DNA of 35,264 bases. Origin: Myxococcales bacterium (GTDB lineage: Bacteria > Myxococcota_A > Polyangia > Fen-1088). The position numbers and the translations under genes are program-made. The stretch lies in contig PLNW01000121.1 of assembly GCA_003142855.1 (NCBI GenBank), positions 1 through 35,264 of the forward strand, written 5' to 3'. The notes beneath the pieces are model-generated. The model was given only the letters and a program-made list of their open reading frames with translations. It was not told the origin of the DNA and made no database searches. Below, piece after piece: positions 14,183 through 22,069 of the stretch (its first letter is position 1; every line of letters starts with the position of its first letter).

Positions 14183-15400
14183 TCAGGCGGCCCTGAGTTC
14201 GGTCTTGAGGTTTGGCTTCTGAGCGAGGAGGCGGGCGACGGCGGCAGGGCAGAATCGGGCCACGCAGGTGCCGCGGTAGTCGACCTCGACGGTGCCGTCG
14301 CGGAGTTGGAGGACCGAGACCTTCTTGCCAGCGATCGACCGAAAGAGCTTCGAAGGTGGGATCTGGAGGGTGAGGCCCTCGAAGGAGATGGTGTGGTCCT
14401 TGGCGACGGTTCTGGTGTCCTTGAGGCAGAGGATCCGCTGGAGGGCTTCGGGCTTCGGGCATTTGCGGAAGATGGCGACGGAATCGACCGGCGGGACGCG
14501 AAAACGGGCGTTGTAGTCGTTCAGGACGCGCTGGAGGACGACGTTGGCTTGCTCGATGGTGCATGCCCCCGCGAGGCGGAGTTCGACGACCAGGCGGTCC
14601 TGGAGGAAGGCCCATTGGCGCTCGACGCGACCCTTGGCCTGAGGAGAATGGGCGCGGATGAGCTGAATCCCGAGTTCGTCGGCGGCACGGCCGAATTGCG
14701 TGATGGGGGCCAGACCGCGCAACTGCTCGTCAAGCGTCGGCTCGCGGTTGACGAAGAATGCGCTGTGCTTGTCGGCGTAGAGGCTGAGGGGAAGGCCATG
14801 AGAGAGGCAGACATGGGAGAGCAGGTCGAGATAGGCCCAGCAGTTCTCGACCTGGACGAATCTGGCCCAGCGGAAGTTGGTCGCGTCATCGATGGCGCCG
14901 ACGAGGGTGAGCCAGGGGCCACGGCCTTCGAGCCAGTCGTGGGGCGAGGCATCGAGTTGCAGCATGAAGCCGAAGGCCGGTTTGCGCTCGCGACGACTGC
15001 GGTACTTCTTGGGCCGCCGGTGTCGCTTGGGGGCTATGCCGTCCTCGCGAAGCAGGCTGCGCAGCGTCTCGCGGCCGATGCGCAGCTTCCTGTGTCGGAA
15101 TAGGAGTTCGCGCAGGTGGGTGTCATTGACGTCGGCGAATTCATCCCGGGCGAGCCGGAGCACTTGGTCACGCACGGCCTGCGAGGTCCGCCGTGGCGAC
15201 GGCCGCCCCTTGTTGCCGTGCCGCAGGCCCTTGATGCCCTTCGAGCGAAGCTTCCCGAGCATGCGGAATACCGTCCTGACCGACCGGCCGAGCGCTGTGG
15301 CGCCCGCCTCGACCGTCAGTCGACGAGTCTCAACCCGCCGGAGAATCTCGATGCGCTGCATCTCTTTCATGGTCAGCACCAACTTCTCGTTTGGTTCCAT
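14183..15400 (-). CDS. IS1202-like (ISNCY) DDE transposase
   Basis: The 405-residue protein starts with a helix-turn-helix region (MKEMQRIEILRRVETRRLTV, ATALGRSVRTVFRML). A second HTH-like segment (HLRELLFRHRKLRIGRETLR) and an rve-type catalytic core follow. The DDE residues are D150 (MLQLDASPHDW), D210 (LYADKHSAFF) and E260 (HSPQAKGRVERQW), spaced D-59-D-49-E. A C-terminal beta-rich domain follows. The start at 15400 is favoured by the family; an upstream frame to 15427 runs into the terminal repeat. No frameshift is seen, so the element may still be active. Confidence 0.9.
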   Translation of the reverse strand: MEPNEKLVLTMKEMQRIEILRRVETRRLTVEAGATALGRSVRTVFRMLGKLRSKGIKGLRHGNKGRPSPRRTSQAVRDQVLRLARDEFADVNDTHLRELLFRHRKLRIGRETLRSLLREDGIAPKRHRRPKKYRSRRERKPAFGFMLQLDASPHDWLEGRGPWLTLVGAIDDATNFRWARFVQVENCWAYLDLLSHVCLSHGLPLSLYADKHSAFFVNREPTLDEQLRGLAPITQFGRAADELGIQLIRAHSPQAKGRVERQWAFLQDRLVVELRLAGACTIEQANVVLQRVLNDYNARFRVPPVDSVAIFRKCPKPEALQRILCLKDTRTVAKDHTISFEGLTLQIPPSKLFRSIAGKKVSVLQLRDGTVEVDYRGTCVARFCPAAVARLLAQKPNLKTELRAA

Positions 15401-15416
15401 GGACCGCGACGCTACC

Positions 15417-15464
15417 GACAAAATCACTCGGCAGTTGGACTGACAGATTCACTCGGCTACCACA
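15417..15464. repeat. Right terminal inverted repeat of the IS
   Basis: This is the partner of 14104-14150. It ends in ACA followed by the right copy of the 16-bp target duplication (15465-15480). Confidence 0.8.
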
Positions 15465-15480
15465 AAGCAGACCGGACTCC
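15465..15480 (+). repeat. Right target-site duplication of the IS
   Basis: An exact copy of AAGCAGACCGGACTCC at 14088-14103. Confidence 0.85.
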
Positions 15481-15569
15481 TTCACAACCGCGCCTTAGTG
15501 GTGTAGGCTATCGCCAGTGGTGGACGCAGTCTCATCAGCATCCGCAAACGGCGAAAATGGCCTCTCCGT

Positions 15570-15591
15570 CGCGCTGCGCTAGCGCGTTTTT
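15570..15591 (+). terminator. Terminator-like hairpin in the pseF leader
   Basis: CGCGCT-gcgct-AGCGCG is followed directly by TTTTT, the form of an intrinsic terminator on the plus strand. It ends only nine bases before the pseF ATG, where a ribosome site would be expected and none is seen. It may end readthrough from upstream, act as an attenuator, or simply be a relic. Confidence 0.4.
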
Positions 15592-15600
15592 GACCAGCGT

Positions 15601-16293
15601 ATGAACATCGCCATCATTCCAGCTCGTGGCGGCAGCAAACGCGTAGTCCGGAAGAACGTCAAACTCTTTGACGGGAAGCCGATGCTTGCCTATGCCATCA
15701 CTGCAGCGAGAGCATCTGGACTATTCGAACACATCGTCGTTTCCACTGAGGACGAGGAAATTGCCACCATTGCGCGGAAATGGGGCGCAGAAACCCCTTT
15801 TGTTCGACCGGCCAACTTGGCAAACGACTACACGGCAACGGTACCGGTGATCGACCACGGGGTTCAAGCCTGCCGTGCTCTGGGGTGGGTATTTGAGTAT
15901 GTGTGCTGCGTATATCCAGGCGTGCCCTTCATTCAGATCGATGATTTGAAGGCGGCTCTTGTCCTTCTGATGGCGGGAGGGGCGGACTACTGTTTCCCGG
16001 TCACGAGATTCCCGTCGGCCATTCAGCGAGCACTCAGACGCTTGGACGATGGCAAGATGCAGCCATTTTTCCCGCAGTTTGAGACGACAGGAACTCAGGA
16101 TCTAGAGCCAGCGTATCACGATGCGGGTCAGTTCTATTGGGGCAAGGCTGAAGCCTGGCTACGAAACACTAGGATACACAGTGACGGGATCGGCTGTGTG
16201 ATTCCCAACTGGCGGGTTGTAGATATCGACACCCCCGAAGACTGGCGTCGCGCAGAAGTGTTGTTCAAGAGTCTGTCATTGTCGACGGGCTAG
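15601..16293 (+). CDS. pseF: Pseudaminic acid cytidylyltransferase
   Basis: The 230-residue protein activates pseudaminic acid with CTP to CMP-Pse. It has the CMP-sugar synthetase N-terminus NIAIIPARGGSKRVVRKNVK (nucleotide-binding loop), GKPMLAYAITAARASGLFEH, VSTEDEEIATIARKWGAE, FVRPANLANDYT, and a C-terminal DIDTPEDWRRAE with metal-binding Asp residues. The YHDAGQFYWGKAEAW segment is typical of PseF rather than NeuA. Most homologues read SKRIPRKN; here it is SKRVVRKN. It begins the plus-strand operon of the modification genes and is separated from pseI/pseG by the IS. Codon use is less GC-rich than in the glycosyltransferases to the left. Confidence 0.93.
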   Translation: MNIAIIPARGGSKRVVRKNVKLFDGKPMLAYAITAARASGLFEHIVVSTEDEEIATIARKWGAETPFVRPANLANDYTATVPVIDHGVQACRALGWVFEYVCCVYPGVPFIQIDDLKAALVLLMAGGADYCFPVTRFPSAIQRALRRLDDGKMQPFFPQFETTGTQDLEPAYHDAGQFYWGKAEAWLRNTRIHSDGIGCVIPNWRVVDIDTPEDWRRAEVLFKSLSLSTG

Positions 16294-16302
16294 TGCGCCT
16301 CA

Positions 16303-16959
16303 ATGCAGAGATTGGTTGATAATCTGAAGCGGGCAATGACCTTCAAGACAGAGCAAGAAGCTTTCTGGGCTGGGGAATTCGGCACTGAATACATACGCCG
16401 CAATAACGGCGATGTCATGCTGGCGTCCAACCTAGATTTCTTTGCAAAAGCCCTGCGCGCAGCACGTGGCATCAAGACTTGCATAGAGTTTGGCGCCAAC
16501 ATTGGCATGAATCTCAGAGCACTGAAACTGCTGTACCCAACACAGGAGCAGCATGGTATCGAGATCAACGCTGCTGCGGCGCGCGAATTGGCGCAGGTCA
16601 TCCCCTCGCACCATGTGCACCACAGTTCCATCCTGGACTTCAATTCAGAACAGACATGGGATCTTGTGTTGGTCAAGGGGGTTCTCATCCACATCAACCC
16701 AGATGCGCTGCCGCAGGTGTACGACAAGTTGGTGACCGCCAGTGGAAAATACCTACTGGTGGCGGAGTACTACAATCCCTCGCCAGTGGCGATTCCCTAC
16801 CGCGGCCACACAGACCGACTCTTCAAGCGCGACTTTGCTGGTGAGATCATGGACCGCCACCCGAAGATGGGGCTCGTAGACTACGGCTTTGCCTATCGGC
16901 GCGACCCCAACTTCCCGCAAGATGACATCACCTGGTTCCTCATGGAGAAGCGAAGCTAA
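16303..16959 (+). CDS. Pseudaminic acid biosynthesis-associated methylase
   Basis: The 218-residue protein fits the pseudaminic-acid-associated methylase family (TIGR03587). It has an N-terminal TEQEAFWAGEFGTEYIRRN, a SAM-binding glycine loop IEFGANIGMNLRALKL, then HGIEINAAAARELAQ, and WDLVLVKGVLIHINPD in place of the usual motif IV. Its exact substrate is not established in the family; a methyl group on Pse or its N-acyl chain is an inference. It is nine bases downstream of pseF and one base upstream of the amidotransferase gene, clearly one operon. Confidence 0.88.
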   Translation: MQRLVDNLKRAMTFKTEQEAFWAGEFGTEYIRRNNGDVMLASNLDFFAKALRAARGIKTCIEFGANIGMNLRALKLLYPTQEQHGIEINAAAARELAQVIPSHHVHHSSILDFNSEQTWDLVLVKGVLIHINPDALPQVYDKLVTASGKYLLVAEYYNPSPVAIPYRGHTDRLFKRDFAGEIMDRHPKMGLVDYGFAYRRDPNFPQDDITWFLMEKRS

Positions 16960-16960
16960 C

Positions 16961-18112
16961 ATGCTTACTTATTGCAGACAGTGTGTAATGCCGGATACCA
17001 AGCCGGATCTGCACCTTGATGGCGAAGGTGTTTGCAACGCCTGCCGCAGCTACCAAAAGCGCGGCGAGGTAGATTGGGATGCGCGCCACAAGGCCCTGCT
17101 TGAGTTGTTGGAAAAACGCCGCCGACTGGACGGCAGCAACTGGGACTGCATCGTGCCCGTCAGTGGCGGCAAAGACAGCACCTACCAGGTCGTACGCATG
17201 GTTCAGCTTGGCTTGAATCCACTATGCGTCACGGCTACCACTTGTGACATCACACCTCTTGGTCGGAAGAACATCGAGAACCTCAAGCACCTGGGCGTGG
17301 ACCATGTCCAGATGTCCCCGAATCCACTTGTCCGAGCTAAGCTCAATCGTATTGGACTCATGCAGGTGGGTGATATTTCATGGCCGGAGCATGTGGGCAT
17401 TTTCACAATTCCGGTTCGCGCCGCCGTACAGTTCAATGTGCCGCTAATTGTCTGGGGCGAGAATTCGCAGAACGAGTATGGTGGTCCGGCAGCCGCTGCC
17501 GAGGACAAAGTGCTCAACCGCCGCTGGCTTGAGGAGTTTGGTGGATTGCTGGGCATGCGGGTATCTGATCTCGTTGGTATGGAGGGTATTGAAGCAAAGC
17601 ATCTGATACCCTACACCTACCCGAGTGATGAGGAACTCGCGCGCGTGGGCGTTACAGGGCTGTTTCTCGGCTACTACATGCCGTGGGATGGCCTGTCGAA
17701 TGCTTTGATTTCACAGGCGAACGGTTTTCGTACCTATGACAAAGTCGTTGAAGGGTCCATGGTCAGCTACGAGAACCTGGACAACCATCAGACCGGCATC
17801 CACGACTACTTCAAGTTCCTAAAGTTTGGCTTCGGTCGTGCCACAGATCTGGCTTGCATGCATATCCGTAGGGGGCGGCTTACACGCCAGGACGGGCTTG
17901 AGGCGGTCAAGCGGCTGGACGGCGCGTTTCCCTGGGAGTATCTGGGCAAGTCGCTTGAAGACATTCTGCGCCCGCTTGATATGGCGGTAGATGAATTCAT
18001 TCGACTGTGCGACAAATTCACCAATAAGAAGATATTTAGGCGCGACGCGAGTGGTGCATTGATCAAGGACCGTACCGGCAGCCTCACCAAGATCAACTAC
18101 GACAACGCATGA
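16961..18112 (+). CDS. pseA: N-acetyl sugar amidotransferase (PseA/WbpG/WbuX family)
   Basis: The 383-residue protein belongs to the N-acetyl sugar amidotransferases that turn an acetamido into an acetamidino group (TIGR03573; WbpG for ManNAc(3NAc)A, PseA for Pse). It has zinc-like CRQCVMPDTK and CNACRSYQK at residues about 5-35, an ATP-PPase loop VPVSGGKDSTYQ at about residue 66, and IVWGENSQNEYGGP in the middle. It would adenylate the amide and use ammonia delivered by the two downstream HisH/HisF-like proteins. It overlaps the HisH-like start by four bases (ATGA). PseA is the best functional guess because all neighbours make pseudaminic acid. Confidence 0.9.
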   Translation: MLTYCRQCVMPDTKPDLHLDGEGVCNACRSYQKRGEVDWDARHKALLELLEKRRRLDGSNWDCIVPVSGGKDSTYQVVRMVQLGLNPLCVTATTCDITPLGRKNIENLKHLGVDHVQMSPNPLVRAKLNRIGLMQVGDISWPEHVGIFTIPVRAAVQFNVPLIVWGENSQNEYGGPAAAAEDKVLNRRWLEEFGGLLGMRVSDLVGMEGIEAKHLIPYTYPSDEELARVGVTGLFLGYYMPWDGLSNALISQANGFRTYDKVVEGSMVSYENLDNHQTGIHDYFKFLKFGFGRATDLACMHIRRGRLTRQDGLEAVKRLDGAFPWEYLGKSLEDILRPLDMAVDEFIRLCDKFTNKKIFRRDASGALIKDRTGSLTKINYDNA

Positions 18113-18753
18113 GAGTCGGCGTCATAGACTACGGGGTGGGTAATCTGGGCTCTGTGATGCGAGCGCTGGAAGGGTTGCGCGTGGCTCCGATCCTCGTCAC
18201 ACGCGCAATCGATATGCACGCCACGGACAGCCTGATCCTCCCCGGCGTGGGTAACTTCGCAGACTGCGCGCGATTGCTGGGCGAGGGCGGCTGGTCTCAG
18301 GCCTTGCGGGACGAGGTGCACGGAGCGCACAAGCCACTACTCGGGGTGTGCGTGGGCATGCAGCTTCTGGCGTCCTGCAGCATGGAAGGTTCGGGCGAAC
18401 AGGCCCCAGATGGCACTCCTGGCCTCGGATTCATTCCCGGCCGAGTGGAGCACCTGCGCACACTGGGCTGTAGCATGCGCGTGCCACATGTGGGCTGGAA
18501 CGAGGTCGCGAATTGTGCACCCAAGGACGGGCTCTTTGATGGCATTCCCGATGGCACCGATTTCTATTTTGTGCATAGCTACGCTTTTGTGCCCCAGGAT
18601 CCGGCGGATGTACTGGCCACCACCGACTACGGCGTCCCGCTGACCGCGGCGGTCAGGCGCGGTCGTATCTGGGGCACCCAGTTTCACCCGGAAAAGAGCT
18701 CGCGCGCAGGATTTCGGCTGTTGCGCAATTTCATCGAGGGGCCCGCTTGCTGA
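18109..18753 (+). CDS. HisH-like glutaminase subunit (WbuY)
   Basis: The 214-residue protein is a class I glutamine amidotransferase of the HisH family. It has VIDYGVGNLGSVMRAL, the oxyanion region LILPGVGNFADCA, nucleophile elbow LLGVCVGMQLL with Cys81, and the catalytic HPE (His193, Glu195) in GTQFHPEKS. The triad is complete, so it should hydrolyse glutamine to ammonia. Its place between the sugar amidotransferase and a HisF-like gene marks it as the WbuY-type paralogue for sugar amidation, not the histidine enzyme; no other his genes are present. Its end overlaps the next gene by 7 bases. Confidence 0.92.
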   Translation: MRVGVIDYGVGNLGSVMRALEGLRVAPILVTRAIDMHATDSLILPGVGNFADCARLLGEGGWSQALRDEVHGAHKPLLGVCVGMQLLASCSMEGSGEQAPDGTPGLGFIPGRVEHLRTLGCSMRVPHVGWNEVANCAPKDGLFDGIPDGTDFYFVHSYAFVPQDPADVLATTDYGVPLTAAVRRGRIWGTQFHPEKSSRAGFRLLRNFIEGPAC

Positions 18754-19532
18754 AGGTGCGCGTGATTCCCACCCTGCTGTGGAAGCAGTTTGGTCTGGTA
18801 AAGGGTGTCGGATTTGACAGTTGGCGCAGGGTAGGCCCTGTGTTGCCTGCCATCAAGGTATACAACCAGCGCGAGGTGGATGAACTCATACTGGTGGACA
18901 TCGTGGCCCACCAGTCGGAAGACGACCCCGACTTTGAGTCCATCGACGAGTTCGGGCAGGAATGCTTTGTGCCGCTTACGGTGGGCGGCGGCATCACTCG
19001 AATCGAACAGGTGCAGCGGCTGCTGCGCGCCGGCGCCGACAAGGTCAGCGTCAACACGGCGGCCTATTCTCGCCCTGAACTGGTGAGCGAGATCGCCAAG
19101 CGCCACGGCGCACAATGCGTAGTGGCCAGTATCGATGTGCGCAAGAATCCCGCCGGCGCGGGGTGGCAGTGTTTTAGCCAAGCCGGACAACATCCCACCG
19201 GACGCCAGGTGTGTGAGTGGGCGAGAGAGATCGAAGACCGGGGTGCGGGCGAAATTCTGATCACCTCCGTCGAGCGCGATGGCACGCTACAGGGTTACGA
19301 TCTGGCGCTGATTGAAGCGGTGGCGAGTGCGGTAAAGATTCCTGTGATCGCTTCTGGCGGAGCAGGAACCTATGAGCACATGGTGGATGCGGTCAAACAG
19401 GCTGGGGCCTCAGCAGTAGCGGCTGCAAGCATCTTTCATTTCACGGAACAGACACCGGCAGGCGCCAAAGCAGCAATGCAGGAAGCAGGGATTCCCGTTC
19501 GGAAGAACTTCGTTGGCGGCGCACGAACGTGA
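18747..19532 (+). CDS. HisF-like ammonia-channel protein (WbuZ)
   Basis: The 261-residue TIM barrel is HisF-like, with RVIPTLLWKQFGLVKG, VDELILVDIVAH, PLTVGGGITRIEQVQRLLRAGADKV, VVASIDVRKN, LITSVERDGTLQGYDL, and PVIASGGAGTYEHMVDAV. In true HisF the first catalytic Asp (Asp11, CLDV) opens the cyclase chemistry; here that position is Leu (TLLWK). The second Asp (SIDV) and phosphate-binding loops remain. This fits the glycosyl-amidation-associated WbuZ family, which probably only channels ammonia. TTG 18747 is chosen because homologues begin with MLK; GTG 18756 is an alternative. It is the third gene of the amidation set. Confidence 0.9.
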   Translation: MLKVRVIPTLLWKQFGLVKGVGFDSWRRVGPVLPAIKVYNQREVDELILVDIVAHQSEDDPDFESIDEFGQECFVPLTVGGGITRIEQVQRLLRAGADKVSVNTAAYSRPELVSEIAKRHGAQCVVASIDVRKNPAGAGWQCFSQAGQHPTGRQVCEWAREIEDRGAGEILITSVERDGTLQGYDLALIEAVASAVKIPVIASGGAGTYEHMVDAVKQAGASAVAAASIFHFTEQTPAGAKAAMQEAGIPVRKNFVGGART

Positions 19533-19639
19533 AGAATTGTTGCTGCAGTATCTTGTGCAGTTGCTTGGCAGGCGGGTACTTCGGCCTATCAATAAGGGGA
19601 TCCGCATGAGTTGGGGACTCCCGGGGTAACTACTTGGTC
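19533..19639. other. Short gap before the glycosyltransferase
   Basis: No gene. I see no clear ribosome site before the ATG at 19640; the preceding TTG at 19634 is in the same frame. Confidence 0.4.
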
Positions 19640-20899
19640 ATGTCGCGCATTCTATGTTTTGATTCCTGGACTAGAGGCTCGCGCCATTTTGTTCGATTGC
19701 AAAACGCTTTTGCGCAAGAAGGGCTGCAGCTCAAGTTGGTCCATTTGGGGTCGTGGGGAAATGATGTCGGGCGTCCTGTGGTGGAGAACATCGAGCAACT
19801 AGACGTGGCGGATATCGCGGCCTATAGGGGCATAGATTTCGATTGGATTCTTGAGTCCGAGAAGCCTGATGCTGTCGTGTTTCTGTCGACAGGGACGTTC
19901 GCACACCGTGCCATGATAAGGTACTGCAGGGCTCGTGGAATTCCTACGCTCAACTTGTATCACGGCCTGCTTGCGGTGCAGGCAATGGGATCATATGAAC
20001 TGGCGCCCAAGGTCTACGCTGGGTTTGTTCTGCGGAGGCTGAAGAAGACGTTTGTCAAGACGCTGCCTTGCTATGTTCGTTCCCTTAGGGCGACCAGGGC
20101 CACCCCTCGTGATTGGCTGTTTTTCTTGAAAGACGTGTTTGACCTTGCGACGGGCAGAATAATCAATTCGGGCCATTATGCGGACGATGCAAGGACGACA
20201 CATTGTTGTGTCTACACGAAAGCCGACATTAGCCACGCGGAGTCTTTGTATGGCTTTTCCGCAGAAGAGGTCACGGTCGTTGGAAATCCGGATCTCATTC
20301 ATTTTGGGCTTCAGGCAAAGCACATCGGGCGATGTTTAGATCCCGTGCGGCCGTTGCAGCCGTGGATCATGTACATTGATACCGCTCTCGTTTCGCTGGG
20401 CATTGCATATTCGAGTTGGGAGAACTTCAGGCAACACATCGAGGCTACTGCCGAATCCTGTCGCCGTCTTGGTTACAAGTTGCTCCTAAAACCCCACCCT
20501 TGGCATGATATTGGAAGGCTGAAGGAGTCGTTTGCAGGTCACAACGTTGAATTGGTTGCTGGCGACGACTTCTTAGCCAAACTCGAACGATGCGTGGCGT
20601 GCATTGTGGAGCCTTCTTCTGTGACGCTCGTGCCAATGCTATTGGGTCTGCCCGTTGCGTGCGCGCGGTACGGGCCGCTCTGCAATATGCAGTATGGACC
20701 GGTCTTGACTTCGTATCCTCGCGGGCAGTTGCTTGGGGCTTTGACGGACTTGCCTGATTTTATTCGCACCCAGGCTAGTGTTGTCTCACCTAGCCTGTTT
20801 TCGAAATGGGCGAACGAAAACAGCGGTCCGTTACCGCCTGAAGCGATGCCCAATCGTGTCGCAGGGGTAGTGAAGAATCTCTTGCGCGCTCCCCGATGA
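19640..20899 (+). CDS. Putative GT-B glycosyltransferase (polysialyltransferase/TagF-like fold)
   Basis: The 419-residue protein has no motif of GT2 or GT4. It shows ILCFDSWTRGSRHFVRLQNA at the start, VFLSTGTFAHRAMI and LNLYHGLLAVQ in the first half, then VVGNPDLIHFG, LLLKPHPWHDIGRL, and CIVEPSSVTLVPMLLGLPVA in the second. The HP-W and EPSS blocks recall the nucleotide-binding half of polysialyltransferase, CDP-glycerol transferase and LpxB-like GT-B enzymes that use CMP- or CDP-linked donors. A CMP-nonulosonate transferase is an attractive but unproven idea, given that it follows the Pse genes. Its coding sequence is AT-richer than its neighbours. Its stop is four bases from that of pseC (convergent). 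Confidence 0.6.
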   Translation: MSRILCFDSWTRGSRHFVRLQNAFAQEGLQLKLVHLGSWGNDVGRPVVENIEQLDVADIAAYRGIDFDWILESEKPDAVVFLSTGTFAHRAMIRYCRARGIPTLNLYHGLLAVQAMGSYELAPKVYAGFVLRRLKKTFVKTLPCYVRSLRATRATPRDWLFFLKDVFDLATGRIINSGHYADDARTTHCCVYTKADISHAESLYGFSAEEVTVVGNPDLIHFGLQAKHIGRCLDPVRPLQPWIMYIDTALVSLGIAYSSWENFRQHIEATAESCRRLGYKLLLKPHPWHDIGRLKESFAGHNVELVAGDDFLAKLERCVACIVEPSSVTLVPMLLGLPVACARYGPLCNMQYGPVLTSYPRGQLLGALTDLPDFIRTQASVVSPSLFSKWANENSGPLPPEAMPNRVAGVVKNLLRAPR

Positions 20900-20903
20900 C
20901 CAA

Positions 20904-22055
20904 TCACGCTGGCGTACAGACGGCGTGCGCCACTTCAATCACCCTCTCAACGTCGCGGTCGTCCATGGCCGGAAAAATCGGAAGTGAAAGAATACGCTGG
21001 TACGCGGCCTCGGCGATCGGGCACAGGCCGGGCGCGGTTTGGAACCGTTCTCGATAGAAGGGATGAAGGTGTACTGGGATGTAGTGAACCTGGACCCCAA
21101 TTCCCGCCTCCCGGAACTTCGCAAAGACCTCGTTGCGCGCCGTCTCCGAGCCTTCGAGTTTGAGTTGGACAACATAGAGATGGTAGGCGTGGTTGACCTC
21201 GGCTGAAACTCGAAGGGGCGTCAATGACGAGAGGCCGGTGAGACTCGTGTCGTAGCATCGCGCGATCTGCTGGCGTCGGGCGACCCAGCCCTGCAGGTGC
21301 TTGAGCTGCGCAAGCCCCAGGGCGCATTGAAAGTCGGTAAGCCGATAGTTGTAACCCAAGGCAACCATTTCATAGAACCAGGTGCCCTGCTGGGCACGCT
21401 GCCGATGGTCCGACGTAATCCCGTGATTGCGGAAGGTCCGCATCCGGCTTGCGAATTGAGTGTCGTCAGTGCTTATCGCGCCCCCTTCTCCGGTCGTAAT
21501 GTGCTTGACCGGATGGAAGCTGAACGTGCTCAGGTCTGCCAATGAACCAACGGGCTTACCGCGGTAGGAACCTCCGATGGCATGGCAGGCGTCCGCCACG
21601 AGTGCGAGCCCCCGCCTTTCGGTCACTCTGCGTAGTGCGGCGTAGTCACAGGGATGTCCGGCGTAGTCCACAGCGATCACCGCCCTGGTGTTGGGAGTAA
21701 TCCTGCTCTCGACCGACTCCGGGTCGAGCAGAAGGTCCTCGGGACGCACATCCGCAAAGACTGGCGTCCCGCCCTGATACACCACGCAGTTTGCGGTCGC
21801 GGCGAAGGTCATCGCGGGAACGATCACCTCGTCACCTGGTCCGATGCCCAGTGCATACATCGCACAATGAAGCGCCGCCGTACCATTGCTGACAGCGACG
21901 GCCTCTCGTGTCCCGGCCACAGCGGCAAACGCTTCCTCGAACTCATGGACCTTGGGACCAGTCGTTAGCCACTCAGATCTCAGCACCTCGACAACCGAAC
22001 CGATGTCCTCATCGCTGATCCATTGCTTGCCGTAGGGGAGAGGTTTCTGGGGCAC
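20904..22055 (-). CDS. pseC: PLP-dependent 4-aminotransferase PseC
   Basis: The 383-residue DegT/DnrJ/EryC1 aminotransferase installs the 4-amino group on the UDP-4-keto-6-deoxy-HexNAc. It has KPLPYGKQWISDEDI, SEWLTTGPKVHEFEEAFA, AVSNGTAALHCAM, VIVPAMTFAATANCV (PLP phosphate region), VADACHAIGGSY with Asp155, and the PLP lysine Lys184 in SFHPVKHITTGEGG. The opening residues are characteristic of PseC. GTG 22055 is chosen because GAGGAG lies 6 nt upstream; the frame before it is unconserved. It is the last gene of the long minus-strand series, 14 nt after the SDR gene. Confidence 0.9.
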   Translation of the reverse strand: MPQKPLPYGKQWISDEDIGSVVEVLRSEWLTTGPKVHEFEEAFAAVAGTREAVAVSNGTAALHCAMYALGIGPGDEVIVPAMTFAATANCVVYQGGTPVFADVRPEDLLLDPESVESRITPNTRAVIAVDYAGHPCDYAALRRVTERRGLALVADACHAIGGSYRGKPVGSLADLSTFSFHPVKHITTGEGGAISTDDTQFASRMRTFRNHGITSDHRQRAQQGTWFYEMVALGYNYRLTDFQCALGLAQLKHLQGWVARRQQIARCYDTSLTGLSSLTPLRVSAEVNHAYHLYVVQLKLEGSETARNEVFAKFREAGIGVQVHYIPVHLHPFYRERFQTAPGLCPIAEAAYQRILSLPIFPAMDDRDVERVIEVAHAVCTPA

Positions 22056-22069
22056 GGAACACTCCTCGT

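Larger units (their letters stand above)
14104..15464 (-). mobile_element. Complete IS element, IS1202-like (ISNCY), 1361 bp
   Basis: The element begins TGT and ends ACA. Its ends are long imperfect inverted repeats: left 14104-14150 and right 15417-15464. Both contain AGCCGAGT, AATCTGTCAGT, then AACTGCCGAGTGA about 20 bases inward, so each end carries a repeated GCCGAGTSAA box that may bind transposase. An exact 16-bp direct repeat flanks it. Size, single transposase gene and long target duplication fit the IS1202 group formerly placed in ISNCY; a 15-18 bp duplication is what I recall for the ISTde1 subgroup. Exact duplication and an open transposase gene suggest a fairly recent insertion. 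Confidence 0.85.

Noticed and set aside
14156..15103. 315-codon plus-strand frame inside the IS
   Set aside because: Antisense of the transposase; acidic, low-complexity translation without motifs.
18109..19532. HisH/HisF as histidine biosynthesis genes
   Set aside because: No other his genes, an adjacent sugar amidotransferase, and loss of the HisF Asp11 equivalent all favour the sugar-amidation paralogues.
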